Assembly: GCA_021432635.1 (NCBI GenBank)
Contig: MU270045.1
Location: 727,589 to 791,588 of the forward strand
Length of the DNA: 64,000 nucleotides
Direction: 5' to 3'
DNA from: Thozetella sp. PMI_491
Taxonomy: Eukaryota; Ascomycota; Sordariomycetes; Chaetosphaeriales; Chaetosphaeriaceae
This document shows positions 10,422 through 22,011 of this stretch, piece by piece. The translations under genes and the position numbers were made by a program. Positions within the stretch are counted from its first letter, which is position 1; each line of letters begins with the position of its first letter. Under the pieces are notes generated by a model. That model worked only from the letters and a program-made list of their open reading frames with translations, was not told the origin of the DNA and ran no database searches.

Positions 10422-13400
10422 GGTGGCTGGGGGGAGGGGATACGACTATTGGTTCCGAGGTTTGGAAAAGAGATATATACGATGAGAACGAGTGTCCTGT
10501 CAAAGGAGTGGAGGTAGATTATATCAAGAATAGCAGCCGATCTTGGGCGCTTTTACAAACAAGAAGAGAACGACGGAAGAAAAAAGGAGAGGCAAGTCGA
10601 CGCGGATATGATCGTATCACCAGAGATCATAACAAGACAACATAAGCAGATCAAGGTGGAACCGGCCTGGGCGAGCGCGGCACCACTCTTATACGAAAAT
10701 CATGCCCTCAGATCATGACGATGATGACCACGGTGGGTGTTGCGACGCTGCCCGGCAAAGCGTCCTCCCGCACCATGCCCTCTCGATGCCAAGCCGCCGG
10801 AGTCGAGGGGGCGTCTAAGGGACAAGAGACCATGAGGCCCGAGAAACGTACAATCCAGGGGCCCTGTTAGGCTACGGCTCCTTGCTGCATGGTCGGCGGT
10901 GAAAGGGGTACAGGGGTAGGGGGGCTCAACGCTACGAAAAGGATAGTACACAAGTGCCGAATGCTTAAGTCTGGACCCGCTGGCGCCTCCGCGATTTCTT
11001 GGCAGCCCTGCTGCCGTCTCGTGTGCAGAATGCCATCCCAACGAGGGCGCTGGGCCGGCTTCAACGGGCGGCCTGCGCTGGCATCGCGTGTGCGCAAGTG
11101 GCCAGGGTGCCGCCCGAGCGTTGACAGTCGAGCTTCCGGCCAATCAGCGAGCTGGCGACCAGGGTGTTGGCAGCCCCTGACCACGGACCATTCCGAGACA
11201 AAACGAGCCTCATCGCGACGATCTTGGAGAACCTGAACCTCATGCGAAGGCGGCACAACCGCATCTGGTAATGGCTCGACGCCAGGAATCAGAAGCGAAC
11301 CGCCGTTGTGATCGCATCATGCTGGCGGCAATCACGATCACCAGCCGCCTCTGGTTCAATATGATCTTCGCAGTCTCGCTTGGGCGATGTCGTTCGAATC
11401 CTACACGGAGGTGTTTGCTGGAACCATCCCAAGGGCCTCCCCCTCTCCCGGGTTCGGACGACAAGGTTCGGCTACACCTGTCCGTTTTTCTCCAGAACCG
11501 GAGGTGCTAGCCGAATGCCATCTCACGTCTTCCCTCTGCGGCTCTCAGTGCTAAGCAGTTCAAGCTAAGAGCGGGGAAGGGAAGGGGGGACGACGTGCGG
11601 AAAGCAAAGTTTCCGAGAAAGCCAGATAGGCTCTGAAACAGGATATTAGACTTAAACTGACAAGCTTCGATGGCAGGTCCGGGCAGGTGGGGGAGAGTCC
11701 GCAGAATGCAAGCTTGATGGGTTTAGCTTGATGGGTGGCGAGGTGGAAACGCCCTAGCCGTTAGGTCTGCCCATCCATGCCTGGAACACGAGGCTGTGTA
11801 TGCGCGATGCCCTGTTCTGGCACCTGGCCGATTGTCTCCAGGCGAGCGACACCCCGCCCTGAGGGCGATTACCCGCGACTGCATCCAGTGCTGATTGCCA
11901 TGATCTGCCCCGTCTCAAGACAGGCATTGCAGGCGTCCAGAAGGGCTATTCTGGGTTGATCTGAAGTCCTTATAACGAAGGCCTCCCGGCTGGAACATCG
12001 TCTGAACTCTCCGACCCAGCCACGCTGGCTGTGCTTAACCAAGCATACGGACCCTTGCGCGGGGAGGGGGTGAGTAGGAAACAAAGATACCCAGTCAAGC
12101 CAGCCAAGCCAGTCAACCAGTTAGACGAGAGGGGCATTGGAGGGTTTGTTTCGGGACTCCAGAGCGAGCCCATCTTGTTGGTTAGTCAGCCAGCCCTGGG
12201 TCGAAGCATCAACCCTCTTCCCCTTTGGCTCTGGTCGGGATGTTTGTTTTGTACAAAGGGGCCATGGACTAATCTTTTGGCCGCTGGTCAGACCGCTGGC
12301 TCCTTCCCCTTTGCGCCTAGAAAGCCAGGCGTTGAATGGGCACGCCTATTTGATACCATGGGCAAGAAGCTACGGGGCGGCAACGGGAGGTTTTACCGTG
12401 GTCGCCTGATTGGATGATAGTCGCCCCACCATGCTTCGCCCTAGACAACCACTCTCGCAAATTTTCGACGTCCGTCTCATCCCAAGTGTAAGGTGTGTCT
12501 CTTCTTCTTCAGGTTCGGCCGACAAGAGACAAGACGGCACGTCAGGTTTGTGCGAACCGTCTCTGCACAAAAATAGCGACGCTTTCGGCTCTGGAATCCC
12601 GGTCCAAAGTCACACCCTGCTGGCTGCTACTGGTGGCCTCTGCTCGCAATGATGCCCAGGCATACAAACGCCGCTCGCACGTCGCCTGGCAGTAGCAACG
12701 CCACCGAACACTACCCTCTCTCGCCGCGGCAGCTCATGCGTTGAGAATTGTTTGCCTTGGTTTCCGCCTTTCTATCTGTTCACTTCTGAATAAGAGGCAC
12801 GCCAGCGCCACATGTGTCGTGCGTTCCGGGCAGATCGTTTGAGGCTATCGAGGCATGGAAGTGCATGAGCATGATGTTACATCCAGCACAACAGCTTCCT
12901 CTAGCCAGGCACTGCCAAGATAGGGCCCTGCGCACTAGAGCTACTCCGTGGTACTACGAGGCATTGATCATTTGTTTCTCTCATTTGCCGTCTTCTTCCT
13001 GATTCGGCCAGCTTCGTCCTCCGCAAGCTGGTCTTGAGCCCAGGATGCACTTCGCCTCAGGGCAGGTGTATTAGACGAGAACAAAGTATGCAATGTTTTT
13101 TGAGTACGGAACCTTCTAAGCTTTTCGTATGGGGGCTTTCGTAATTTATCAGTTGCAACATCCACTCAGCGTCGCTGCTGGCCAGTGAGCATATGGGAAG
13201 CACTTATTTGGTGAAGGCGTTCCAGATATGCCTATATCAACTGCCCAATCATCGCAAACTAGGGTATCTTGTTCTGGACTTCTCTACCCCCTAACACTCT
13301 CGCTAGGGAGTAGCACTTCAGGTTAAGGGCAAATACAATCAGGCCATATCGCGCGTAGTTCTCTCCCTCATACTTTTGGTCACTCCACCCTGCTTCATCT

Positions 13401-13456
13401 GTCTCTAGTTCCTTCTGCCCTGAAAGCCTATCGGCATCGGATGGGGGTCTTGTCGT
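10422..13456. other. Gene-free 3-kb stretch
   Basis: I see nothing that can be supported as a gene. Open frames in all six frames are short (up to about 148 codons) and without domains. A sequence with a loose RNA polymerase III B-box look (CGTTCGAATCC, near 11393) has no matching A box and no cloverleaf around it. Small local duplications (AGCTTGATGGGT twice, 11710-11736) are present. Confidence 0.5.
10473..10479 (-). promoter_or_regulatory. Candidate TATA box of the secreted-protein gene
   Basis: TATATAT reads on the minus strand about 52-58 bp upstream of the ATG at 10421, a usual place for a fungal TATA element of an inducible or secreted-protein gene. Confidence 0.4.
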
Positions 13457-14229
13457 TTACGGCATGGCATCATCGTCATCGTCGGCCCCGGTGCCTGCAT
13501 CGTCTCGGGCTTCGCATATCTTATTGATCAGGAGAACCTGCAGATTAACTCTATCGCTCTCTAGAGTCGCGGTTTCAGTACTGTTCGGGAGAAGACGGGC
13601 AAGAAAACGGATTAGAAAAGGGGGGGTTGTCTCTTACCTGTCCGTCGGACTGCCTGGCGAGCAGGTATATGGCTGACTGTAACACGCTGCAAACCGCGAA
13701 GGGCCAGTAGCTCATCGGCGCCAAGCGCATCACATAGGCGAGGCAGCTTCGGGGGTCCGAAGTAGCGGCGCATCTCGGTCTCGCGGGCGTTGATGTGGGA
13801 CGTGGTTGCGCGAGAGATCACAATTTCGAGCTCGTACAGCTGCTTGCGCTGCGCCAGCTGGGCGAACGCCTCATGGGCGCGCGGGCCGTTCCAATGAACC
13901 TTGACACGGGCGAGGTGGCTGCGCAAGAGATAGTTTTGGGCGATAAGATCGACGAGCTGGCATCCACAAGTAAAGTGAATGATGTGGTTGCGGTAGAAAT
14001 ACACCAGGAACTCGTCCCGGACCCACTTAGACACTGTCATCAGTGCCATGTTGATGCGGCTGGTCCCGAGAAAGGCATGAGGTGCGTAGTCAAAGCAAGC
14101 GCAGGTCTTGCGACCGGGCCAGGAAACAACAGCTAGTCTATCAGAATCCAGGTTTCGAGGGAGATAGTTTTTATAGATCTTCTGCCGTAGCTCAGTAGGG
14201 AGCTTAGTGAAAGCGAAGATCGAAGACAT
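13457..14229 (-). CDS. 2EXR / F-box-like fungal protein
   Basis: The N-terminus (MSSIFAFTKLPTELRQKIYKN) is the fungal 2EXR/F-box-like motif, after which comes a domain typical of this expanded fungal group (HAFLGTSRINMALMTVSKWV, LVYFYRNHIIHFTC). Exon 1 is 14229-13638. A GTAAGA donor at 13637 and an acceptor at 13561-13562 (77-bp intron) lead in frame to a second exon, 13560-13457, ending in an acidic tail (GADDDDDAMP) before TAA. Without this splice the frame ends shortly after the donor in intron-like sequence. The two-exon model gives 231 residues. The function is unknown; F-box-like proteins may recruit substrates to SCF ligases, but the 2EXR group has no agreed role. It may have a further 5' exon (see 14133-14768). 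Confidence 0.65.
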
Positions 14230-14768
14230 GGTGGACCGCTCGTCTGTCGATAGCTGGGATTAGCCGAACTGGTAACCTCGTGCTGGTTTGGATTTTTCCA
14301 CTCTCTGGTACACGGTATCAAGAAGGAAGGATAGGGGAAGAGCTGAGGAGTCGAATAGCAGCCGTGGGCTCTGACTTGTTTTTCTCTGACACTCTTTTGG
14401 AGGGGGCGAGGCGAATGGTGAGGTGAGCGGAAGGTGCGATAGAGATGACAGAACAAGGCAAGGCAGCCAAAGAAAACAGGGTGAAACCCACGGGCAATCT
14501 TGAGAATTTCGGTACAAGAGTTGATAATCCCCAGACAATATTTGGCCTCTTTATGCTTCGTTGCCATGATCTCGGCGGCCGCTTTGATCATGTCGAGGAG
14601 GGCGTCACGGTAGTTGGATGAGAGCCGTACCAAGCGGCCCAGCCCATCACGATCGAGCCGCCCAAGCTTGAAATCGTCGTGTGCCTTTAGCAAGATCTTG
14701 GCGTTCTTTCCTAGTCCGAGACGATCGTGAAGCAGCTGGGTCTGGGCTGCGTAAAACGTCTGCTCCAT
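14133..14768 (-). CDS. Possible 5' exon of the 2EXR gene, or separate short ORF
   Basis: The first 92 codons (from MEQTFYAAQTQLLHDRLGLG) read like real protein: charged, helical, no low complexity (NYRDALLDMIKAAAEIMATK). After about 14492 the frame becomes intron-like. A GTGGGT at 14491 and the CAG at 14244-14246, preceded by a GCTAATC branch-like site, would remove 248 bp. They would join this piece in frame to the 2EXR start codon, giving a 328-residue protein. The alternative is that the ORF runs on to 14133, overlapping the 2EXR gene in another frame, which looks less likely. I do not recognise the N-terminal segment. Confidence 0.4.
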   Translation of the reverse strand: MEQTFYAAQTQLLHDRLGLGKNAKILLKAHDDFKLGRLDRDGLGRLVRLSSNYRDALLDMIKAAAEIMATKHKEAKYCLGIINSCTEILKIARGFHPVFFGCLALFCHLYRTFRSPHHSPRPLQKSVREKQVRAHGCYSTPQLFPYPSFLIPCTREWKNPNQHEVTSSANPSYRQTSGPPCLRSSLSLSSLLSYGRRSIKTISLETWILID

Positions 14769-15982
14769 GGCGGCGGTTCGTCGTTCGTTGGGGCGAGGCC
14801 GGATAGATGCTCGGCGAGCTTGGGTATGCCACTTCTCTCGGATGTAGAAGATCGAAACTAGTTGAGGGCCACCGAAGGTGCGGCGTCGCAAGAGGTGTGG
14901 GTATGGGGATAAGGTCGAAGGCTGAGTACAGGATGTGGGATTTTGCGAGGTCGAGATATCTACAGCTAGCTGCCTTGGGTCGAGATGGAGGACCTGGAGA
15001 TCCCCGCTCTCAACGATATATGTGCGATGATGGTAGTTCCAGAATTTCTCGAGCCCCTAGAATATCTCTCTTGTGCTGTAGGCAGGAGCGAGGAACAAAA
15101 AGCGGACTCGTTCAACACAGATCAACGCCGGGACCACATGTGCCGGCCGCCAGCTCGTTTGGCGGACCACGGCGAGAGTTTTCCGGGGGCCTTTTTTTTC
15201 TTCTTGAAAATACATCTGGCAACACGACTGAGGCTATCTAGGTACCTAGGTACCGGGGACATCTCTGGCAGGAGGGCCGGTGGCCTGGCGGTAGGAGCGG
15301 GCCAACAGTCACGGTGAGCCTATTCGCACATTTCCTCGTTCCAAGCATTCCCATGGGACACATGGAAAAATAATGGAACGCTGGCGTTTATACCATCTCT
15401 GTACACTCCATGAATGACCAAGCTAGGCTTGCTACAACGAGGCTATCTTTAATGCCGTAAACCGTGTCCTTGCTAAGATCTAGCTCGATTTGATTTTGCA
15501 CAGGAATGGATTCACGCAATGGATAGGGCGCGAAGAGAAGGAGGAATTTAAGAACTAAGGCCGAAACGCAGCTCTACCTCGCCCAATGAAGCATATGCAA
15601 AAGGCCACCAGGATACATGTAACCTAGCAAAACAATTCACGCTAGCTAGTCAGAAGTTGGATTCAGTCCGACATGATAAGTCTATCTCCGCTCGTCGCCT
15701 AACAGATGCTGCAGATTTGAGGAATGGTTACACTAACTATCTACCGGGTATATTCCTCCTTATCCTATGTAAGTTCCGTACGGGTGTCCGTATGTCCCTG
15801 TTCCCTTGTACCCTGTCTCCTATAATGCTGGGCCCCCAGCTGGAATTCTGTATCCGGAACGCCATCGCTATGTAAATAATTCCCAAGCAGACTCAATACA
15901 TGAAAAGAATACAGACAAGGCAAGGGCCGTCAGTCATAATCGCCCACATTCATCCCTAGCTCCCTAGCCCGATGGCCTCCTC
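14769..15982. other. Intergenic 1.2 kb
   Basis: No gene is recognisable. It contains a CTAGGTACCTAGGTACC palindromic cluster at 15238-15255 and a T-rich tract near 15190. It serves as upstream region of the gene(s) to the left and as 3' flank of the PLC-like gene to the right. Confidence 0.5.
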
Positions 15983-17221
15983 TTAGACCAGCAGCATGAC
16001 CGCGACCAGAAACAAGAGGAGTGCTTCCTTTCCTCCCAGGACGGTCGTCTCTCCCGACGCCGCTGAAGTGGTCACCGAGTTTCGCGCGCCCCTGCCCGAG
16101 GGCGTGATGCCGTTCAGATTGTCGGCCGTCGTGATGGACGGCCCCTGGTCGTAGAAGTCGACCAGCATAAAAACCGGCTTCTGGCCCCACTGGGCCTTGC
16201 ATGTCTGACCGTGGAGCCCAAGCGCGCCGGTCTTGGCCGTGTCTGGACTGTTGGTGGTACCGACGTCCGTCACATCCGGGATGGTGATGCCGGCGCCCAG
16301 CGACGTGTCGGCGAAGTGGTTCATCAGCGGCAGCATGCCGGCCGAGATGGCCGCCGAGGCGGAGCTGACCGAGGCGGGCCGGTTCAGCGTACAGTTGAAG
16401 CCCGAGAGGCTGGTGACTTCGAAGGCCGTCTCGAAGACGTAGGTGAACTCGTTAAGCAGGTACGGGTAGCTGGACGACGCGGTGATGGAGGCCACGAAGG
16501 TGACCAGCCGCGTGTTGGCCGTGATCATGCTTTGGAGTGTCGGCCAGTTGGTCGTCGCGCTCGACGAGGACGGCGTGTAGCCGTACTTGGAGATTCCCGA
16601 GGCCTCGAAGGCGGCTCCGAACTGGGCCACGTCCAGGTTGTCCGAGTTGACGATGACGAGCGTCACCACCTCGTTCGGATTCTGGTCCATCCAGTACTTG
16701 ATCTTGGCCAGCCAGGCGGCCAGGGTGCCTGCGTCCAGGAGGAGGCAGTTGGTGTGGCAGAGTTGCAACGTGCCATTCTGGTTGTGGACCTGAGCCGACA
16801 GCAGCCGGAGGCCGTCGTCGAGAGCCACCGTGGCGTTGAAGTACTGGTTCCCGGCGATGCTGTTGCCCGTGCTCGAGTCCCGCAGGAAGGAGCTGTCGTG
16901 GGCGCCCATGTGGGTGATGTTGTTGTACTTGCGGTCGCACAGGAGTGGGGAGTTGTTACAGGACATGGACGACGAGGCCGTCGAGGTAGCTGCCGCGGCC
17001 GTCCCGGTAGCCGCTACGGCCACGTGGGTACTGGCGCCTTTGCTTGCTATCGCCAGGGTCGTCGGTGTTGGTGCTTGTTGGGCATATCCGGAGGTGCCCG
17101 CGCCGCCTACGCCGCCGCCGAAAGGGCCTCCTCCCCCAAAGCCCTGGGGTGTGGAGTGAGCCGTCCTCGACAGGGAGAGGAGCACTGTCAGTGCAGCAGT
17201 AAGTGATGCGGATATCATCAT
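15983..17221 (-). CDS. GPI-anchored PLC-like phosphodiesterase (PI-PLC X-type TIM barrel)
   Basis: A single-exon gene of 412 residues, starting [20 protein letters not shown], a signal peptide; the open frame upstream is not signal-like. A Gly-rich then Ala/Thr-rich linker (about 28-85) precedes the catalytic domain. Key residues of PI-PLC-type enzymes are present: His108-Asp109 in [11 protein letters not shown], Arg139 in [13 protein letters not shown] and His156 in LQLCHTNC. Barrel strands such as [12 protein letters not shown] and [13 protein letters not shown] are also seen. The C-terminus ([20 protein letters not shown] plus a hydrophobic end) fits GPI attachment. The family includes many secreted fungal proteins of unknown substrate; hydrolysis of phosphoinositides or GPI is possible but not shown. 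Extracellular, membrane or wall location is inferred. Confidence 0.88.
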   Translation of the reverse strand: MMISASLTAALTVLLSLSRTAHSTPQGFGGGGPFGGGVGGAGTSGYAQQAPTPTTLAIASKGASTHVAVAATGTAAAATSTASSSMSCNNSPLLCDRKYNNITHMGAHDSSFLRDSSTGNSIAGNQYFNATVALDDGLRLLSAQVHNQNGTLQLCHTNCLLLDAGTLAAWLAKIKYWMDQNPNEVVTLVIVNSDNLDVAQFGAAFEASGISKYGYTPSSSSATTNWPTLQSMITANTRLVTFVASITASSSYPYLLNEFTYVFETAFEVTSLSGFNCTLNRPASVSSASAAISAGMLPLMNHFADTSLGAGITIPDVTDVGTTNSPDTAKTGALGLHGQTCKAQWGQKPVFMLVDFYDQGPSITTADNLNGITPSGRGARNSVTTSAASGETTVLGGKEALLLFLVAVMLLV

Positions 17222-19500
17222 GTCTGTTTGGTTTGGCAGGGGTGATCTTGGTTCCTCTGGTTGAGGGATGAGCAGGTGAGAGGGGAAGGGCAGAAGCCGC
17301 ACCTGGGACCTGTCCCGGGGAAAAGGAGATCAAAGCACTTATACAAAACACCTGGTGTTGTTAGGAGGAACCGGGCTGGGGAGCTTGGCATCCGAACGCC
17401 CGCCGCCTGTGCCTGTTTGTTTTTCTCTCGCCGCCCCAGCCTGCTCGCCCCGGGAAGTGCTTCTCTGGCAGGCCATAGCCTCAGACAAAAACACGGCATG
17501 AGCCACACAGGTGGAAGCCTCGCCTTGTGCCAGATTAGGCTCAATTGGCCTCGAGTGGTTGGGATGCATCGTCCGTTTCCCCGCCTCGACCATCGGCGCC
17601 AAAGGGAAGGGGCGAGGGGGGGAAGGGGGGGCCTGGACGGATGCACGTCTGCGTGAAACCGCCTATTGAGAGGCGAGGTTAGGGGAAGAAGGCCAACGCT
17701 CCACCCGCGAGTACTGCGCCAGCCGCCCAACGACGTCAGCGCGGTTTCGAAACCATAGAGACGACGGCGAACCTCCCTGTTCCCCAGCCAGCGTCGGCCC
17801 CGAGCCGCATTGCCGATTGGCAGAGCAGTCCAATGGGCCGCCCGGGGGTGCGTAATCCCATAGCGTGCATCTTATGCGCGTGGGCCCCAAGAGGCTCAGC
17901 CAAGGGCCTGTCGGAGGGGCACACCAACCGTGCTGCACATGCAGATAATTATGTACTGCTATGGGATGCACATACATATCCAGTGTGTGCGAGCCTGGCC
18001 CGCCACTTTCAGCGCGAGACTCTTGGTGCGCCATGTATATGTATTTATGGTGCGGGCGAGCACAAGGCGCCGGCGGACTTGTGACGCTACTGAAGAAGAA
18101 GCCAGCACGCCGGAGAATGGTTTCACACAGTGAGTTTGGGTTCGATGCGGACTCCTCGCCTGACTCAGCGCGGTGGCTAGATGGGATGGCCACAAATGCT
18201 TTGGCGACGTAGGGCGCTAGGGCTTGAAAGCGGGGTGGTGGAGGGACTAAGGGAAGGATCCCCCTGTGTATGTCGTCGTCACCAGTGGGGGTTCTCGGTG
18301 CGGCTCAGCACCCCTGTGCGCCTAGGGCCTCTATATAACAGCTAAACTGAGGCCTACAGAGTACGATAACCCCCCTGGGCGCAGAATAACCCCCGTGCTT
18401 CCCGATCGCACTATCAAGATCTCGCCGGGGACCCTGCCTCGGTGGGACGGGCTATTTTTGACGTCGTGGCAGCCCCTTGACCGGTGAAGCACGAACCCCC
18501 CTAATCCATCACGCGAGCATTCATTCAGGAGATTCTGATCTGGACCACGGTGGCTCGGAAGCCGAGGCGATCACCGCACATCATCGCGTTTCCGGGTAAG
18601 AGAGGTCGGGAGGCAACGGCGGCCAGGCTGGTTGATCGGCCGACCACCGCATTTCTGTCAATTTACCCGCCGTCAAACACGAGACAGTCGCGGCAATCAA
18701 TCCCCGGACCAACCCATCCCAACCCCCTTCCTCCGCGAAATCGGCAACGGGTTTCGTCGGACAAGCCAGTCTGTAACTCAAGTAGCCCAAAAACCTTGAT
18801 TTCCGTGCCCGGGATTAAGCCAAGAGAAAGTAGCAGTTCCCCCGCCGGCACTGCTCCTTGTCGCCCTGATGTAGTCTCAGCTCGTTCGCAATCGAGCCCC
18901 GTGCGTATGGGCAGCTCTAGCTCGGGGCAAGATAGCTGTCGCGGATGGCGGAGTAAGATACCAATGCTGATATACATAAGCCATGTATAGAACTGACGAT
19001 GGTCAGTTTGTCCGCCATTGCAACATTTTGTTGGGACGACTTCTGAGAGGACATAGTAAACAAACCCCTGATCTAGTCCCAAAGTGGCCGAGACAGACTC
19101 GTCTCCAGGGCATGCTTAGAAAATAAAGGAACGACTATCATGTTGGACGAGAAAGGTAAAACCAAATACAGAATACGAATAGCGAGTCGGTAGGCATACA
19201 TCCTAAAGTTATATGCTATTTAGAACCATCACGACCCCCCGCTTAGCTGCTGGCCGCCATTCAACCCTCTCGCCCGTACTACTTTAACTTAACAAGCCGC
19301 AAGATTCATCGTTGCCAGAATGATGCTTAGCCAATGCCCTCTCGTTGGCGAGTGGTCACAGCGGTGGTACCTAGAGTTCGTGCTGGCTAACCTCTTTGAC
19401 GCACCCGTACCAGCAACATCCTTGCGTTTTAACTTCCTTACTCCGAGGGCAGTTCCCTGTAGGCGTTCCTGAGAATAGGCAGGCTATCCGTCCGGTACTA
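17222..19500. other. Intergenic 2.3 kb
   Basis: Upstream region of the PLC-like gene, and 3' flank of the small secreted peptide gene. Several open frames occur in the GC-rich part (17.2-18.2 kb), none with domains. A CTATATAA motif at about 18331 could be a TATA box, but no gene follows it on the + strand. Confidence 0.45.
17339..17343 (-). promoter_or_regulatory. Candidate TATA element of the PLC-like gene
   Basis: TATAA on the minus strand, about 120 bp upstream of the ATG at 17221 and within a GC-rich flank. Confidence 0.3.
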
Positions 19501-19777
19501 TTACAGGCTCTCCTTTTCAATCATCCTCGTTAGTGGATGACAAGGAGCAGAGAGAGCTGCAGCCATTCTTCTGGGCTCATACCTGCTTGTCTTCGATCTC
19601 GTTCCCTGCTCCCTGCTCCTTCCTGGGCGAGTGCGCAGCAGCCAGAATCCCCCAGCCTTCTGCCAAAGCGGCGCTGAGCTCGGCGTCGGCAACCGAGACG
19701 TCGTCGCCGATGGAGATCCCCGACGTGTACGACACGAATATGGCCATGCAAAGGAGAAATAGCAATGTGCCCTGCAT
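19501..19777 (-). CDS. Small secreted peptide/protein (68 residues)
   Basis: Exon 1 (19777-19583) starts with a clear signal peptide, MQGTLLFLLCMAIFVSYTSG, followed by an acidic-to-neutral segment (ISIGDDVSVADAELSAALAE) and a hydrophilic end. A GTATGAG donor at 19582, a CACTAACG branch-like site and an AG at 19513-19514 delimit a 70-bp intron. It leads to a four-codon second exon (ESL then TAA, 19512-19501). Without splicing the frame stops right after the donor. The mature product would be about 48 residues with no cysteine, so it is not a classic Cys-rich effector. I recognise no pheromone repeat or CAAX ending. Gene structure and promoter signal make it plausible; homology is unknown. Confidence 0.5.
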
Positions 19778-20327
19778 TGTAGCGGAATGAACGAGAATGG
19801 TTCTTCTTTTTATACGTGTCAACCAGGATCCCTGGGGTAAGATTGCGGCTGGGAAGATGGCCATGCGCTGACTGAATCTCTTAATATATAGATAGCATGG
19901 ACTCGAAGTTTTTAACTCTGACTCTCAAACCCTTGTGGCTTCTTTTTCATGGAAGATTATGGACGGCGTTTGCTTACCGGCATAGGTTTGCATCAAAGTA
20001 ATCTTCCACATGCTCGAACGTGCAGCCGGTTACCGGGCAGCTGAACTACATAGCGGGTGACGAACAGAAGGTTTATCTCGGGCCATCGCGAGAAACTTAG
20101 ATTAGGAGTTATCTCAATGCCCTTTGCCAAGGCAAGAGCGTCCGTAGGGCAGGGCAGGTGGCTGTCTATGTGCTATGGGAGTGGGTTGTTTTCGGCGTAG
20201 TGTTCATCTTAGCTGCCACCATCGATGCGTACCAACGCTTGCCCCGAGCCAAATGCCTAATCACATGTGCAGCTTTTCAATAATGAGAGAAAATGGGCAG
20301 AAACGAGAGGTCGTAAGACTGGGGTGA
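19778..20327. other. Intergenic 550 bp
   Basis: This lies between the small secreted peptide gene and the end of CDC37. Apart from the TATA box nothing is recognisable; it is more AT-rich than the neighbouring coding sequence. Confidence 0.45.
19808..19814 (-). promoter_or_regulatory. TATA box upstream of the small secreted peptide gene
   Basis: TATAAAA on the minus strand, only 31-37 bp upstream of the ATG at 19777. If used with normal spacing, transcription would begin just before the start codon, giving a very short leader. It strengthens the case for the small gene. Confidence 0.5.
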
Positions 20328-22011
20328 TTAGTCCGGATCCGGGAAGACTTCTTCTTTTGCCTCCGCGGCCTGTGCCTCTTCTGCCTTGGCGGCGGCTGCC
20401 TCCGCCTCTATCTCCTTAAGCTTCTGCTTGCCCGCATCAGTTGTGGCGTCGATAATCTCCTCCTCGAGGCTTAGGATGCCGGCCTAGATTTCGAGCAAAA
20501 CGTCAGCTTTCAGTGACACAAGATGCTATTCAGGCGGCAGGAGGGGCACCGCAAGGAGTGGCTGATTTACCTCGCCAAACTTGTTCACCAAATCCTCAGC
20601 ATCCTCCACCTTCATATCCCCTAGAACCTTGTTCACCTTATCGAGTGATCCCGTCTCCAGTGCAGCCTTCATCTTGGGGTCGAACGATTCGAAAATGGCA
20701 CGTGCTGCCTGAACATCCGGGTCGTCGCTGTCCGCTGGTGGTACCGTTATGTTGATCACGGTACCGGGCTCCACAGCGTGCAGCTGAATTTGCTCGACAC
20801 CGTCGGTGATGCCATTGGCGGCATCCTCAGCGCGTTGGAGGTTGATCTCGCGCGCGCGCGTTTTGATCTTCTGATACGTGTCTTGGACGTCCTTGAAGAA
20901 CACGTCTTGCGCCTGGTGCCCTGGGGTGGTGATGCGCTTGAAGAAAAGCGCCACACCATCCCGGCCGAGCGCCCTACAGTACTGCAGGAGCAGCGCCTGA
21001 TGCACGCAGTTCCTGGCATAGTCGTCGCGATTCTCAAGCTGTGCGTCAAAGGCCAGCACTAGTAGCGCGTCCGTCTCGGCCTCGGTCAGGATCTCAGGGT
21101 GGGCCGACAGGAAGGCGTGGCTCTCGCGATACTCAGTCGACTTGATATTGGCAAATTGGCGCCCGGCAGGCGAGGCGTCGAGCTCACTGTCGTCGTCCCC
21201 GCTTTCGGCCGTGCCGGTAGACGCGTCTCCAGTGCTCTCCGAGTAGTTAGGGTTGAGGAGCTCCATAGTACCTCCGGAGCTCTTGTTGCCTCCAGAAGAC
21301 CCAGACGGCGCATTCGAGGGCGTAGACTTGTTGACGTGCGAGCTGTCGAAGCCGGTATGGATGCCCTCGCTGGTGATCTTGCGGCTCTCTTCTTTCTCAA
21401 GCTCTTCCAGCTTGTTGTGGAGGTCCTTTTGGAGATTTGTGACCTTATCCAAATGCTCCTGGATCTCCTCTACCATAGCACCGTACCGCTTGTCCTGGCC
21501 GACATTCTTCTCGTCTAAAGCCTTGTTCACCTGGTCTAGGAGCGTAGCCATCATCTTGGTGTAGCTTGGGAGAGATTCCTCGGCGTTGTGCACACCAGCG
21601 GGTCGAGGTGGCGGCTGGTCGTCCTTAGGGTCAAGCGAGGCTGCCGACTCCATGACGGCTTTGAACGCGACCTCGCCCGGATTCCGGGTTTCGGCGTCGG
21701 CGGCATGGGCCTTGAGGGAGTTGAGGAGGGAGGAGATGCGCTTGATAAGGGAATCATTGATAATGCGCTCGTACTTGAGGGTCTCGATCTGATTCTTGCG
21801 GTGTTGGCGCTCGGCATGGATTTGGTTCTGTTTGGCCCGGATGAACGACCGCTTGTCAACGTTGGGGTGGACCTCGATGTCGGAGTCATCGCTGAGCTCC
21901 AGCGAGTCCTAGGGAGGGACGAGGCATTCGAGTTAGTGATGGGTCGAGCGGATGATTTGCGCCGACCAGGATGGCTTTTCAACTTACCCACTTGCTGTAG
22001 TCGACAGGCAT
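20328..22011 (-). CDS. CDC37: Hsp90 co-chaperone CDC37
   Basis: CDC37 delivers protein kinases to Hsp90 in the cytosol. Three exons: 22011-21988 (MPVDYSKW), 21908-20571 and 20483-20328, with introns of 79 and 87 bp (GTAAGT..TAG, GTAAAT..TAG), all phase 0. The product has 505 residues. The N-terminus VDYSKWDSLELSDDSDIEVHPNVDKRSF is the hallmark of the family, with an acidic Ser cluster (LELSDDSD) like the conserved CK2 site. A coiled coil follows (RAKQNQIHAERQHRKNQIET). The Hsp90-binding middle domain includes FANIKSTEYRESHAFLSAHP and NCVHQALLLQYCRALGRDG. The C-terminal domain (ARAIFESFDPKMKAALETGS) precedes an Ala/Glu tail ending VFPDPD. It is divergent from the NAD(P)-binding gene, with 531 bp shared upstream. 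Confidence 0.96.

Noticed and set aside
11380-11420. tRNA-like B box CGTTCGAATCC
   Set aside because: No A box at the right distance and no cloverleaf or acceptor stem can be formed from the flanks.
16211-17206. A 331-codon plus-strand ORF over the PLC-like gene
   Set aside because: Antisense shadow rich in Gly, Arg and Val, with no recognisable motif.
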